A stretch of 64,000 nucleotides of DNA from Acidimicrobiales bacterium AG-414-N20 (GCA_003214465.1 QCLO01000001.1:62001-126000); one strand, 5' to 3'; counted from the stretch's first letter, positions 42,456-51,886 are shown. Notes: generated by a model not told the origin, from the sequence alone. Program-made: numbers and translations.

Positions 42456-45400
42456 ATGTCTGCTTCTTTCACTCACCTTCACGTCCATACAGAGTACTCA
42501 CTTCTAGATGGAGCTGCTCGCGTTGGCGAGTTGGTTAAAGCCGCATCGGATGATGGTCAGAAAGCTCTAGGAATAACCGATCATGGAAATATGTACGGTG
42601 TTTTAGATTTTTATCGCGCATGCCGAGATAACGATGTTAAGCCAATAATCGGTACTGAAGCTTACATGGCTCATGAAAGTCGTTTTGAAAGGTTTTCGCG
42701 AAGAGGTCGCGTGGATGATTCTGGTGGCGAGACTGAGACAGGACAAAAAATTATGTACCACCTGACACTTCTTGCTGAAAACAATATTGGCTATAAAAAC
42801 ATGATTCAGCTTGCTAGTAGAGGTTTTTTAGAAGGTTATTACTACAAACCCCGTGTCGATTGGGAGGTTCTTGGAGACCACAGTGAAGGAGTTATTGCTA
42901 CTACTGGATGTTTAGGGGGCCATGTCTTGCAGTCGCTGTTACGCAATGATTTTCAGGGGGCTTTGGATAAAGCTGGTCGACTCCAAGAGATTTTTGGGCG
43001 AGGTAATTTATTCGTTGAACTACAAGATCAAGGTTTACCTGAACAGATTAGAACAAACCCTAGTTTGGTTAAAATAGCAAAAGAGATAGGAGCTCCACTC
43101 GTCGCTACTAATGATTCTCATTATGTGAAGCAAGAGGACTCTCATGCGCACGATGCATTGTTGTGTGTTCAGACTGGTTGCGTAATGAGTGATCCTAATC
43201 GGTTCAAATTTCATGGAGATCAGCACTACCTCAAATCAGCAAATGAGATGCGAAGACTCTTTAGTGAGCTGCCAGACGCGTGTGACAACACACTCGTTAT
43301 TGCTGAACGATGCAATGTAGAAATTGAGTTTGGAAATCCACAATTACCAGATTTTCCTTTACCGGATGGATTCGATTCTGATGATTCTTATCTTTCACAT
43401 TTGACCTTGAATGGTGCTAAAGAACGTTGGGGAGATCCGCTAACGGATGAAATTTCTGATCGAATTGTTTATGAACTTCGAACAATAAGCGACATGGGAT
43501 TTTCGGCTTATTTTTTGATTACTTGGGATTTAATACGTTATGCACGCGAAAGGGGAATACGAGTGGGTCCCGGTAGGGGTAGTGCAGCAGGGTGCGCGGT
43601 TGCATTCTCTTTAGGTATCACTGATTTAGACCCGATCAAATATGATCTACTTTTTGAGAGATTTCTTAATCCGGACCGGATAAGTATGCCTGACATAGAT
43701 ATGGATTTCGATTCTCGATATAGAGATGAATTGATACGTTATGCCGCAGATAAATATGGACGGGATCATGTAGCGCAAATAGTTACTTTTTCTCAAATTA
43801 AAGCAAGAGCAGCAGTTCGCGATGCAGCCAGAGTTTTGGGTCACCCTTATGCGATCGGCGATCGAATTGCTAAAGCTATGCCTCCCTTAGTTTTGGGTCG
43901 CGATACTCCAATATCAGCTTGCATGGAGGAAATAGATGGATATAGCGATGGGTATAAGATGGCCGCCGACTTAAGGAGTATGTATTCGGCAGATGCTGAC
44001 GTTAAGCAGATTGTCGACGTGGCGCGCGGTCTTGAAGGGCTTCGGCGTCAAGATGGGATTCATGCAGCTGCGGTTGTAATTACAAAAGATCCTCTTACGG
44101 ATTACTTGCCGATTCAAAGAAAACCAGAGTCAGGGCAGGAACCTGAAGACGCACCGATAGTTACGCAATATGACATGCATGGTGTTGAAGATTTGGGACT
44201 TTTGAAAATGGATTTTCTTGGTTTACGGAATTTGGATGTGATTACAGACACTCTTATTTTGATCAAATCTACTCGAGATTTGGATTTAGATATTGACAAA
44301 GTCGAATTGGATGACAAGAAAACATTTCAAATGCTTTCTAGAGGTGAGTCGATAGGGGTATTCCAATTGGAATCCGGCCCCATTAGGAGTTTGATGCGCT
44401 CACTTCATCCGACTTCATTTGATGACGTAGCTGCGCTTGTCGCCCTTTATCGTCCAGGACCTATGGCAGCAAATATGCATAATGATTTTGCTGACAGAAA
44501 AAACGGTCGTAAGAGTGTCACTTATTTTCATGAGGATGCTGAGTCTCTTTTAAGTGACACTTATGGGTTAATGATTTATCAAGAGTCGGTTATGCGAGTG
44601 GCTCAGAAATTTGCTGGATATTCACTTGCTCAAGCTGACAATTTAAGAAAAGCATGCGGAAAAAAAGATCGTGCACTAATGAAAAAAGAAAAGGAAGGAT
44701 TCTTAGACGGATGCAGTAAGACTGGTTACGACGCTTCTTTGGCAGAAGACCTATTTGAGATCATAGAGCAATTTGCAGACTATGCATTTAATAAAAGTCA
44801 TTCGTACGGTTACGGGTTTGTTGCGTATCAAACCGCTTTTTTGAAAGCTAATTATCCTGTCGAGTATCTGGCAGCCTTACTGACAAGTGTTAAATCAAAT
44901 TTAGACAGGGCGGCTACTTACTTAAATGAATGTCGGTTGCTTGGTATAGAAGTAACTGTTCCTGATGTGAATTTGGCGCATAGTGCATTTGCTCCGATTC
45001 CCAACCTGAGTCAGAACGGTGAGAAGGGGAAAATCGTTTTTGGTCTTTCTGCTGTTCGAAATGTTGGAGAAGGGTTGGTTGGTTTAATTGTGGAGGAGCG
45101 TGATACAAATGGAAAGTTTGAAGATTTTTATGATTTTCTAGAACGCTGTGATACTTCAGTTTTGAATAAAAGGACAGTTGAGTCGCTGATTAAAGCAGGA
45201 GCTTTTGATAGTTTTGGACACCCTCGACAGGGCTTGTTGGAAGTACATGAAGAGCTTATAAGTCTCACTGTTTCACGTCGGAGGGAACACGATATGGGTG
45301 TACTTTCATTATTTGGAGATTCGGAAGGTGGACCAGTTTTTGATGAACGACCCGAAATACCCGACATTGAGTTTGAAAAAGCCCAGAAACTTACTTTTGA

Positions 45401-45998
45401 AAAAGAAATGTTGGGTTTGTATGTATCTGACCATCCGCTTAAAGGCTATGAGAATGCTTTGGCGCGGAAAACAGATTCGAAGATTATTGAACTTCGTGAA
45501 TTAGAAGATGGCGGTTTTGTTACTGCTGGAGGAGTGGTAACAAATCTTTCAAAGCGTTGGACTCGCCGAGGTGACTTGATGGCAACATTTGACCTGGAAG
45601 ATCTAAGCTCTTCAATAGAGGTTATGGTTTTTCCAAAGTCAATGACAGAACATGGACATAAGTTGCTAGACGATTCTGTCCTTCTTGTTAAAGGTCGACT
45701 CGATTCAAGAGAAGATTCACCCAAGTTAATTTGCTCAGAGTTGGAAACCTTCGAAACTTCAAGTGCTGATTTGGGTCAATCGATCCAAGTGGCTCTACCT
45801 CTAGAGAAAGTAAATGAGCATACAATTTCTGAAATTAAACAACTCTTAAGTAATTACCCTGGTGATGTAAACGTTTTTTTTCGTCTCGGTGATCGTCAAT
45901 TGCTTAGGCTTACTGATGATTTTTCTGTCGATCCGAGTAATGGATTGATTGCGGAACTCCGCATTTTACTGGGAGTCGACTCAGTTTCTTTCATTTGA
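42456..45998 (+). CDS. dnaE: DNA polymerase III alpha subunit
   Basis: 1180 residues, close to actinobacterial DnaE1. N-terminal PHP domain (FTHLHVHTEYSLLDGAARVGELV, GITDHGNMYGV), catalytic palm with aspartates in SMPDIDMDFDSRYRDE (about 408-423), tandem helix-hairpin-helix and C-terminal OB-fold (about 1000-1090: FVTAGGVVTNLSKRWTRRGDLMATFDLED). PHP metal residues such as THLHVH look intact, consistent with a proofreading PHP exonuclease in this group. It replicates the chromosome. The stop is followed by a structured intergenic stretch. Confidence 0.97.
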   Translation: MSASFTHLHVHTEYSLLDGAARVGELVKAASDDGQKALGITDHGNMYGVLDFYRACRDNDVKPIIGTEAYMAHESRFERFSRRGRVDDSGGETETGQKIMYHLTLLAENNIGYKNMIQLASRGFLEGYYYKPRVDWEVLGDHSEGVIATTGCLGGHVLQSLLRNDFQGALDKAGRLQEIFGRGNLFVELQDQGLPEQIRTNPSLVKIAKEIGAPLVATNDSHYVKQEDSHAHDALLCVQTGCVMSDPNRFKFHGDQHYLKSANEMRRLFSELPDACDNTLVIAERCNVEIEFGNPQLPDFPLPDGFDSDDSYLSHLTLNGAKERWGDPLTDEISDRIVYELRTISDMGFSAYFLITWDLIRYARERGIRVGPGRGSAAGCAVAFSLGITDLDPIKYDLLFERFLNPDRISMPDIDMDFDSRYRDELIRYAADKYGRDHVAQIVTFSQIKARAAVRDAARVLGHPYAIGDRIAKAMPPLVLGRDTPISACMEEIDGYSDGYKMAADLRSMYSADADVKQIVDVARGLEGLRRQDGIHAAAVVITKDPLTDYLPIQRKPESGQEPEDAPIVTQYDMHGVEDLGLLKMDFLGLRNLDVITDTLILIKSTRDLDLDIDKVELDDKKTFQMLSRGESIGVFQLESGPIRSLMRSLHPTSFDDVAALVALYRPGPMAANMHNDFADRKNGRKSVTYFHEDAESLLSDTYGLMIYQESVMRVAQKFAGYSLAQADNLRKACGKKDRALMKKEKEGFLDGCSKTGYDASLAEDLFEIIEQFADYAFNKSHSYGYGFVAYQTAFLKANYPVEYLAALLTSVKSNLDRAATYLNECRLLGIEVTVPDVNLAHSAFAPIPNLSQNGEKGKIVFGLSAVRNVGEGLVGLIVEERDTNGKFEDFYDFLERCDTSVLNKRTVESLIKAGAFDSFGHPRQGLLEVHEELISLTVSRRREHDMGVLSLFGDSEGGPVFDERPEIPDIEFEKAQKLTFEKEMLGLYVSDHPLKGYENALARKTDSKIIELRELEDGGFVTAGGVVTNLSKRWTRRGDLMATFDLEDLSSSIEVMVFPKSMTEHGHKLLDDSVLLVKGRLDSREDSPKLICSELETFETSSADLGQSIQVALPLEKVNEHTISEIKQLLSNYPGDVNVFFRLGDRQLLRLTDDFSVDPSNGLIAELRILLGVDSVSFI

Positions 45999-46034
45999 TC
46001 TCTAAGACTTGGAAGAAGTAACTCATTGGGGTTG

Positions 46035-46106
46035 GGATACTGCTCAGCATCCGGCAGGATGGATGTCCTGCTGATATGAGAAATTTCCAGCAGGTTTACT
46101 TGTTTT
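46035..46106 (+). promoter_or_regulatory. Mutually exclusive hairpins between dnaE and the next gene
   Basis: Segment A CGGCAGGA (46052-46059) can pair with B TCCTGCTG (46066-46073), an 8-base-pair stem with one G-T pair and a 6-base loop. B can instead pair with C CAGCAGG (46088-46094), giving 7 pairs followed by TTTACTTGTTTTT. An upstream GGAT...ATCC pair (46035-46052) overlaps A. The layout resembles an attenuator or switch, or a terminator for dnaE. No known riboswitch consensus was recognised. Confidence 0.45.
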
Positions 46107-46142
46107 TAGAGACTAATTATTGGAAACGGGGGCTGGGTTTCG

Positions 46143-46811
46143 ATGACTATAGAGGTCGAAACAAAAGATTGCAGCATGCTGGGTGATGCTGAACTTGAAG
46201 AGATGACGGAGCTTTGTGCTGAGGGTCCGAATTCTTTTGGAATAGGATTAATTTCGAAACAAACCGAAGAATGGGTGCTTTGCACGACGGCACGTGAAAA
46301 TGGCCGTTTAAAGGGTTTTTCTTTTTTTACTCTTGAGAGAATCGGTGGAACACCAAGTGTGATAATAGGTCTTTCCTCAATTAGTAGAACGAGTAAACGA
46401 GACACAGTGTTGAAAGCAATAGTTACAGAGCATCTTCGTCGAGGAGTTTTGGCTTTTCCTGACGAAGATGTTGTTATGGGTGCAAGATTAAATGATCCCT
46501 CCGGCTTCGAAGCCTTTAAATCATTAACTGGAGTAGCTCCGGCTCCTAATGTTAAAGAGACAGGTGAAGATCGTGCTTGGGGAAAAAGGCTTGTGAAACG
46601 TTACGGAATGTCCTCTCTTTCGTATGACGAACATAAATTTATTGCTAAAGGGTCTGATGAAACAGCTTGTGTGCTGGACCACACCAGTCTTAGGCCTGAA
46701 AAGATAGACACCGATGTTGCTGCCTTTTTCAAACCACTTAATTTGAAGCGTGGAGATGTTTTAATTGCTTACGGTTGGGCGATGGCTGAAGACCTCGAAA
46801 AGTTGGTTTAA
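46143..46811 (+). CDS. Unrecognised protein, possibly GNAT-like
   Basis: 222 residues. I do not recognise the family. The pattern of alternating strands and helices, and the segment GRLKGFSFFTLERIGGTPSVIIGLSSI, would suit an acetyltransferase-like fold, but no clear acetyl-CoA loop is visible. A conserved-looking stretch FPDEDVVMGARLNDPSGFEAFKSLTG lies in the middle. The reading frame has normal codon use and a start 70 bases after the intergenic hairpins. The nitroreductase frame overlaps its end, which suggests coupling. Confidence 0.6.
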   Translation: MTIEVETKDCSMLGDAELEEMTELCAEGPNSFGIGLISKQTEEWVLCTTARENGRLKGFSFFTLERIGGTPSVIIGLSSISRTSKRDTVLKAIVTEHLRRGVLAFPDEDVVMGARLNDPSGFEAFKSLTGVAPAPNVKETGEDRAWGKRLVKRYGMSSLSYDEHKFIAKGSDETACVLDHTSLRPEKIDTDVAAFFKPLNLKRGDVLIAYGWAMAEDLEKLV

Positions 46812-47451
46812 CAGCTCTAAAAAAATTTCAGAAAATTCAGTCGCATCTACCTTGAGTAAAAGGAGATCTTGTCGCTCTTTTCTTGATCGAAAACCTCCTG
46901 AGGGTCTTATTTTAGATTTAATTGATAAAGCGCGTAGAACTCCAACAGCTGGTAATTCTCAAGGAGTTGAGTTTCTTTTGTTGGAGGAAAAGTCGTCGGT
47001 AAATGATTTTTGGAGAGTGTCTTTTCTTGGGAGAGATAGAAGTAGTTTTGCTTTCCCCGGTTTGTTCAACGCACCTGCTTTGGTGATCCCTTTTGGAGTT
47101 CCTTCTATGTATATAGATAGATACAAGGAGGATGATAAGGGTTATACCAATCTTGGTGAAAATGCAAAGGAGTGGACAGTCCCTTATTGGTTGACCGATG
47201 CGGCATTCGCAACAATGGCACTTCAATTGTTGGCAATAGAAAATCAGTTAGAAAGTTGTTTTATAGGTTTATTTGAGAGAGAAGAAAGAATAAAGGAATA
47301 TTTTTCAATTCCAGAAACATATCAAGCGTTAGGAGTGTTGGTGATGGGTTATCCCAATACAGAAGAAGGGTCGCCTGGACGCTCACAAAAACGTAAAAGA
47401 AGACCCTTGAGTAAAGTGGTGCATATCGGTAGTTGGCGATCTCCGTTGTGA
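46765..47451 (+). CDS. Nitroreductase-family flavoprotein
   Basis: Up to 228 residues from TTG 46765. That start overlaps the previous gene by 47 bases and no ATG is available; TTG 46852 is the alternative and keeps the whole domain. LSKRRSCRSFLDRKPPEGLILDLIDKARRTPTAGNSQGVEFLLLE is the FMN-binding N-terminal signature, and the C-terminal part has ALQLLAIENQLESCFIGLF and ALGVLVMGYP. These enzymes reduce nitro or quinone-like compounds with NAD(P)H. Neighbours are a thiolase pair and menaquinone genes; the real substrate is unknown. Confidence 0.78.
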   Translation: MLTVGRWLKTSKSWFNSSKKISENSVASTLSKRRSCRSFLDRKPPEGLILDLIDKARRTPTAGNSQGVEFLLLEEKSSVNDFWRVSFLGRDRSSFAFPGLFNAPALVIPFGVPSMYIDRYKEDDKGYTNLGENAKEWTVPYWLTDAAFATMALQLLAIENQLESCFIGLFEREERIKEYFSIPETYQALGVLVMGYPNTEEGSPGRSQKRKRRPLSKVVHIGSWRSPL

Positions 47452-47518
47452 AAAATTTTAATTATCTTCGATATGATCGTGATAGGAAAAATGTAAAGAA
47501 TGGCTAGGTGCTTTCTAG

Positions 47519-47911
47519 ATGAGTGAACAAGTTCCAATTGTTGATTACCTAGTGCTTGAGGAGTCTCCTTATTTGGAGGTGAACGAATGCACTAACTGCG
47601 CTGCGAGGTTTTTTGATAGACGCAATGCGTGTGCGTCTTGTGGGGGTACGGACTTTGTTAGAACTCGTATTTCAAATCAAGCTGTTTTGACATCTTTTAG
47701 TATTGTGCACAGGGCCGCTCCTTCTGTTCCTGTTCCATTTGTATCGGCAATAGTGAAAACCGATGACGGAACCTCAGTTCGTTCGAATGTAGTTGGCCTT
47801 AAAGACCCGATGGATGCTGAACTGGGCATGAATTTGGTCCTCGCAACCTATTCATGTGGCACTGATGATGATGGAAAAGAATGCATAGCGTTCGGTTATG
47901 AACCCGTTTAA
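47519..47911 (+). CDS. DUF35 OB-fold protein with zinc ribbon
   Basis: 130 residues. The N-terminal rubredoxin-like zinc ribbon has CTNC and CASCGG (four Cys, about residues 22-43), and the OB-fold part follows (TSFSIVHRAAPSVPVPFVSAIVKTDDG). DUF35 proteins pair with thiolase-like enzymes and help channel acyl-CoA, as seen in archaeal HMG-CoA synthesis and in actinobacterial sterol side-chain enzymes. The thiolase gene follows 27 bases later, so the two probably form a complex. Confidence 0.85.
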   Translation: MSEQVPIVDYLVLEESPYLEVNECTNCAARFFDRRNACASCGGTDFVRTRISNQAVLTSFSIVHRAAPSVPVPFVSAIVKTDDGTSVRSNVVGLKDPMDAELGMNLVLATYSCGTDDDGKECIAFGYEPV

Positions 47912-47938
47912 GAGATACGACTGAAAAGAGAAAATAAA

Positions 47939-49138
47939 ATGAGTGGTGATTCAATTTGGATAATTGGTGCAAGCATGACGAAGTTTGCTCGTTATGAAGA
48001 TCAGGATGCAGTCGATTTAGCGTCTAAAGCTAGTTTGGAAGCAATGGCAGACGCTGATGTTTCAATTCATGACATGGATGTTTTGGCTGCTGGAACACTT
48101 TTTCAAGCTAGTACGAGTATGGGGCAACGAATTCAAAAACAGATTGGTCAAACAGGTATTCCTGCTTATAACGTTTCAAATGCTTGCGCTACTGGAGCTA
48201 CAGCAATTCGTACTGTCTATCTTTCTATAAAAGCTGGTGAGGCGGATATGGGAATCGCTATAGGCGTAGAGCAGATGGGGAAGATGGGGTTGTTGTCAGG
48301 TGGAACAAAGACTGAGCGTAATGTATTCGAACCTTCTGGTCGCTACGGGGCGGTTATGGGGGTAGATGGATTTCTTGGAACTGAAACTATGCCAGGTGTT
48401 TTTGCGCAAGCAGGAATGCAGTATGCATATGAGAATAACGGAGTTGGTTTCGAACAATTCGCTCGTGTTGCTTACAAAAATCACAAACACTCGACTCTCA
48501 ATCCGTTGGCCCAATATCAAAAAGAGTTTTCAATGGAAGAAGTCATGGGGGCGCCAGTTCAGAGTTACCCGAATACGCTTTTAATGTGTTGCCCCACAGG
48601 TGATGGTGCTGCTGCAGTGATATTAGTTTCTGAGAAAAAGCTTCGTTCTTTGTCGCTTGAAACTCAAAAAAGGGCAGTGAAAATTTCTGCATCTGTTTTG
48701 ACATCGGACCCCTTTGTCGAAAGTGGACAGGTTCAGCCGGATGTTAATACTCTTACAAAGAATGCTGCGTCACAAGCTTATGAAATGGCAGGATTAGGTC
48801 CGGATGACTTAGATCTAGTCGAGTTGCATGATTGTTTCGCTACTGCTGAATTGATTCATTACGACAATCTTGGGCTGTGTGAACCTGGAGGTGCAGGTGA
48901 CTTTATAGATTCTGGTAAGCCTTTTAGAGATGGGAGTATGCCGGTTAATGTTTCTGGTGGGTTGATCTCTAAGGGTCATCCGATAGGAGCAACTGGAGTG
49001 GCAAATGTATTCGAAGTCGCTACCCATCTGCGTGGTGAAGCAGGGGACAGGCAAATTGAAGGAGCCAAAGTGGGTCTCGCTCATGTGATTGGCCTTGGTT
49101 CCTCATGCGGTATCCACATTTTAGAAAAAGCTTCCTGA
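47939..49138 (+). CDS. Thiolase-like acyl-CoA transferase/lyase (SCP-X-like)
   Basis: 399 residues with the thiolase fold. The nucleophilic Cys lies in VSNACATGATAIR (about residue 81), and the C-terminal active site appears as ELHDCFATAELIHYDNLGL and ISKGHPIGATG. The HDxF-type pattern in place of NEAF is typical of the lipid-transfer thiolase (SCP-X/Ltp) group, several members of which are lyases with a DUF35 partner. The adjacent DUF35 gene supports that. The substrate is probably an acyl-CoA with a bulky group; unproven. Confidence 0.82.
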   Translation: MSGDSIWIIGASMTKFARYEDQDAVDLASKASLEAMADADVSIHDMDVLAAGTLFQASTSMGQRIQKQIGQTGIPAYNVSNACATGATAIRTVYLSIKAGEADMGIAIGVEQMGKMGLLSGGTKTERNVFEPSGRYGAVMGVDGFLGTETMPGVFAQAGMQYAYENNGVGFEQFARVAYKNHKHSTLNPLAQYQKEFSMEEVMGAPVQSYPNTLLMCCPTGDGAAAVILVSEKKLRSLSLETQKRAVKISASVLTSDPFVESGQVQPDVNTLTKNAASQAYEMAGLGPDDLDLVELHDCFATAELIHYDNLGLCEPGGAGDFIDSGKPFRDGSMPVNVSGGLISKGHPIGATGVANVFEVATHLRGEAGDRQIEGAKVGLAHVIGLGSSCGIHILEKAS

Positions 49139-49162
49139 GAAAGCAGAAAGTAATAACTATTA

Positions 49163-50029
49163 ATGTCCAGTAAATGGATCATAGGTGCACGCCCTAAGAC
49201 TTTACCTGCGGCTGTTTTACCAGTTTTATTAGGAAGTGCAGCGGCATCCGGAGTTGAGTTTTCTTTTCTTCCAGCAGTTTTATGTTTAGTCCTAGCTCTT
49301 GCTTTGCAAGTGGGCGTCAACTACGCGAATGATTACTCCGATGGGGTGAGAGGTATTGATGGTCCAGCACGTTCAGGCCCTACTCGATTAGTGGGTGGAG
49401 ATTTGGCTCCTGCTTCCCACGTCCTAAGAGCGGCGATAATCATGCTTCTGATAGCTATTGCATCGGGTTTCTATCTCTCGTTGATCACCACGCTTTGGTT
49501 GCTACCTATTGGAGTTATTTGCATTTTGGGGGCATGGTTTTATACCGGCGGATCGAATCCCTACGGATATCGAGCACTAGGTGAGTTATCGGTTTTTCTC
49601 TTTTTTGGTTTAATAGCTACAAATGGAAGTTTTTTTGTTCAAACTGAGAGGCTTTCTATACAAGTTTTGCTTTTGAGTTGTGTTAGTGGGCTATTATCCT
49701 GCGCACTCTTGACTGTGAATAATTTACGTGATTATGAAAACGACAAAAGAGTAGAAAAAATTACACTTGCTGTTTTGATGGGAGAAACTGCAAATCGAAA
49801 GTTGTTTGGAGTTATGGTTTTTTCCAGTTTTTTCTTAAGCTTATTTATTTGCTTTTGGCATGTTTGGGTGCTTTTAGTTTTAATGATTTTTCCGCTCGTA
49901 CATAGGAGTAACAGGGCTGTACATAAAGCAAACGACGTTAAAGATTGGAGTAGTGCCTTGAAGCTTGTTGGTATTTTGCAACTATCTTTTGGAACTTTGC
50001 TAACAGTCGGTCTTTTGCTTTCTTCTTAA
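49163..50029 (+). CDS. menA: 1,4-dihydroxy-2-naphthoate polyprenyltransferase
   Basis: 288 residues, UbiA family with about eight membrane segments. Asp-rich motifs: VNYANDYSDGVRGID (about 53-67) and NNLRDYENDKRVEK (about 186-199). GPTRLVGG after the first motif is typical of MenA. It attaches the isoprenoid tail to dihydroxynaphthoate for menaquinone. It converges on menG, which catalyses the next step; their stop codons overlap in TTAA. Confidence 0.9.
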   Translation: MSSKWIIGARPKTLPAAVLPVLLGSAAASGVEFSFLPAVLCLVLALALQVGVNYANDYSDGVRGIDGPARSGPTRLVGGDLAPASHVLRAAIIMLLIAIASGFYLSLITTLWLLPIGVICILGAWFYTGGSNPYGYRALGELSVFLFFGLIATNGSFFVQTERLSIQVLLLSCVSGLLSCALLTVNNLRDYENDKRVEKITLAVLMGETANRKLFGVMVFSSFFLSLFICFWHVWVLLVLMIFPLVHRSNRAVHKANDVKDWSSALKLVGILQLSFGTLLTVGLLLSS

Positions 50030-50733
50030 TTTTCTACTTTTTCTGCGATCAGAAGTTGCGCTATTCCGCCAGTAAGTCGAAATTTCTTGACATTTTTAAA
50101 TCCTGAACTTTGAATCATCTCTATGAGTTCATTTTCTTTCGGTAGGTATATGACAGAGTGCGGAAGGTAACTGTAAGCAGCTTTATCAGAAAAAAGGCCA
50201 CCGATAAAAGGAACAACCTTATTGAAGTAGAAAGAATGACCTGCCTTTATGAAAGCGTTTTTTGGTTCATCTACTTCAAGAAGTGCTAGACGCGCCCCCG
50301 GTTTTAGTATTCGTGCTGTCTCTTCTAGAAAAGGATGAATGTCATGAAAATTTCTGAGAGCAAATCCACAAGTAACTCCATCTACAGAGGAGTCGCGTAG
50401 AGGTATTTTCAAAGCGTCCCCGTTAATGAGTGGGGCTTTCGAATTAAAAGAGTTCAACATCCCTCTAGAGAAATCAAGTCCAATAGGATTTGCCTTAGAT
50501 TTGCGTAATGATTCACATAGGTCACCTGTGCCGCATGCAATATCTAGAACTGTGCCATATGAAGAAGTTTTGATCGATCTAACAGTTTTTTTGCGCCACC
50601 TCATATCTAATCCAAAGGTCATAAGCCGATTCAACATGTCGTATCGAGGTGCAATTCGGTCGAACATTTCTTTTACGGTTATTGCTTTTTCAGAAAAAGG
50701 TGGAAGAGGATCTTTTTTTTGAGAGTATCTCAT
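50026..50733 (-). CDS. menG: Demethylmenaquinone methyltransferase
   Basis: 235 residues, UbiE/MenG family. AdoMet motif I DIACGTGDLCESL, the N-terminal signature MFDRIAPRYDMLNRLMTFGLDMRWRKK, and GFALRNFHDIHPFLEETARILKPG and PHSVIYLPKENELIEMIQ. It methylates demethylmenaquinone to menaquinone. The start follows the small membrane protein without any gap. The stop overlaps the convergent menA stop by 4 bases. Confidence 0.93.
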   Translation of the reverse strand: MRYSQKKDPLPPFSEKAITVKEMFDRIAPRYDMLNRLMTFGLDMRWRKKTVRSIKTSSYGTVLDIACGTGDLCESLRKSKANPIGLDFSRGMLNSFNSKAPLINGDALKIPLRDSSVDGVTCGFALRNFHDIHPFLEETARILKPGARLALLEVDEPKNAFIKAGHSFYFNKVVPFIGGLFSDKAAYSYLPHSVIYLPKENELIEMIQSSGFKNVKKFRLTGGIAQLLIAEKVEN

Positions 50734-51066
50734 TTAATTGAACCAGATTTTTTGGTAGTCGCGGCTCAGCGGATGAAGGAGGAGTGTTAGAAGAGCAATG
50801 GGAAAGACAAGTGAAAAAATTGTCTCAATTCCAGCACTATGGTAGGTGAGCCTCATAGCTACAGAAAGAATCGATGCGGCAACTCCGAGTCGCCAAGCTA
50901 TTTTTTTATCATTTGCTATTCCGTACCCTGCTAATAGCATCGCGATGCCTATTAAAGCAAAAACTCTTCCTCTAGCTATATTGAATACACCCTCGATATA
51001 GAGCAGTGTGTTTCCAAGAACAAGCGTTTGGGTTTGGTATCGATTAATCCAACGTCGAGTTTGCAC
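50734..51066 (-). CDS. Small integral membrane protein, unknown function
   Basis: 110 residues with three or four hydrophobic segments (about 20-30, 36-50, 58-70, 80-97). I do not recognise a family. Its stop abuts the menG start, so the two are coupled, and it follows mshD by 55 bases. The coupling hints at a membrane role next to menaquinone synthesis, but that is inference. Confidence 0.6.
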   Translation of the reverse strand: MQTRRWINRYQTQTLVLGNTLLYIEGVFNIARGRVFALIGIAMLLAGYGIANDKKIAWRLGVAASILSVAMRLTYHSAGIETIFSLVFPIALLTLLLHPLSRDYQKIWFN

Positions 51067-51121
51067 TGTTATTCCTTATTCTAGAAATTCTGTTTTAGAG
51101 TTATATGGTCAGTTCTTTTTA

Positions 51122-51886
51122 TCAGCCATCTTGCCGAATCAGCCGTTGGTAGCAACGGTTGGTGGAAAGATGAGAGAAACCAAGAGAGTCGTAAGTTTTT
51201 AGAGCAGGATGGTTGTCAGATTCAACGTATAGGAATACTTCGCGTATTTTTTTCTTTGACACCCATTCCAAACCTGATAATGCTAATTGTCGGCCAAGTC
51301 CTTGGTTTTGAAAATAAGGATCAACTGCAATTACGAATATTTCGCCTCTAACTGACGGTGACTTAGAAGACGGTTCGTGGAGTTTCATCCAGCAGAAACC
51401 TTTAATTTGATTATTTTCTTCAAGAACTCGGAAATCTTCATCTGTATACCACGCTTCAGACCGTGTTCTTTTCAAACTCTCTGAAGTCATGCCACTTTGT
51501 TCTGGATGCCAATGAAAAGCAGCGTTATTTATTCTAATTATCTCTTGAGTATCATTTTCGGTGAATCCACGTGTCTCTATTTCGGAGGGGAGAGCTGGAA
51601 TAGTGCGAGACAGTATTCTTAAATCGCGAAAAGGTGAGTAACCTGCGGAAATCGGGACAGCATCGTCGCTCTCGTTTGCATTCTCCACCCAGTATTCGAT
51701 GTTGCCGCCTCCGGAAATTGAAATAGTTTGAGCCGCAGCCTCCAACATTCGGCGAGATCTTTCTTCGTTGGTTTCTAGAATTTTTAGTTCGAGAAGCCAA
51801 GTATTGATATGTTTTTCTGTCTCTCCGAGGTTCTTTTTTGTCAAAGTGGCATTATCAGTCCCGTCGGAAACAAGTAGTTGTTCCAT
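51122..51886 (-). CDS. mshD: Mycothiol synthase (GNAT acetyltransferase)
   Basis: 254 residues. The C-terminal GNAT domain carries the MshD pattern: NNAAFHWHPEQSGMT (about 121-134), GFCWMKLHEP, GEIFVIAVDPYFQNQGLGRQLALSGLEW (acetyl-CoA loop) and FLYVESDNHPALKTYDSLGF. MshD acetylates Cys-GlcN-Ins with acetyl-CoA, the last step of mycothiol synthesis. Usual MshD is about 300 residues with two GNAT domains; here the N-terminal one is shortened. It supports an actinobacterial host. The promoter lies between this gene and nth. Confidence 0.85.
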   Translation of the reverse strand: MEQLLVSDGTDNATLTKKNLGETEKHINTWLLELKILETNEERSRRMLEAAAQTISISGGGNIEYWVENANESDDAVPISAGYSPFRDLRILSRTIPALPSEIETRGFTENDTQEIIRINNAAFHWHPEQSGMTSESLKRTRSEAWYTDEDFRVLEENNQIKGFCWMKLHEPSSKSPSVRGEIFVIAVDPYFQNQGLGRQLALSGLEWVSKKKIREVFLYVESDNHPALKTYDSLGFSHLSTNRCYQRLIRQDG

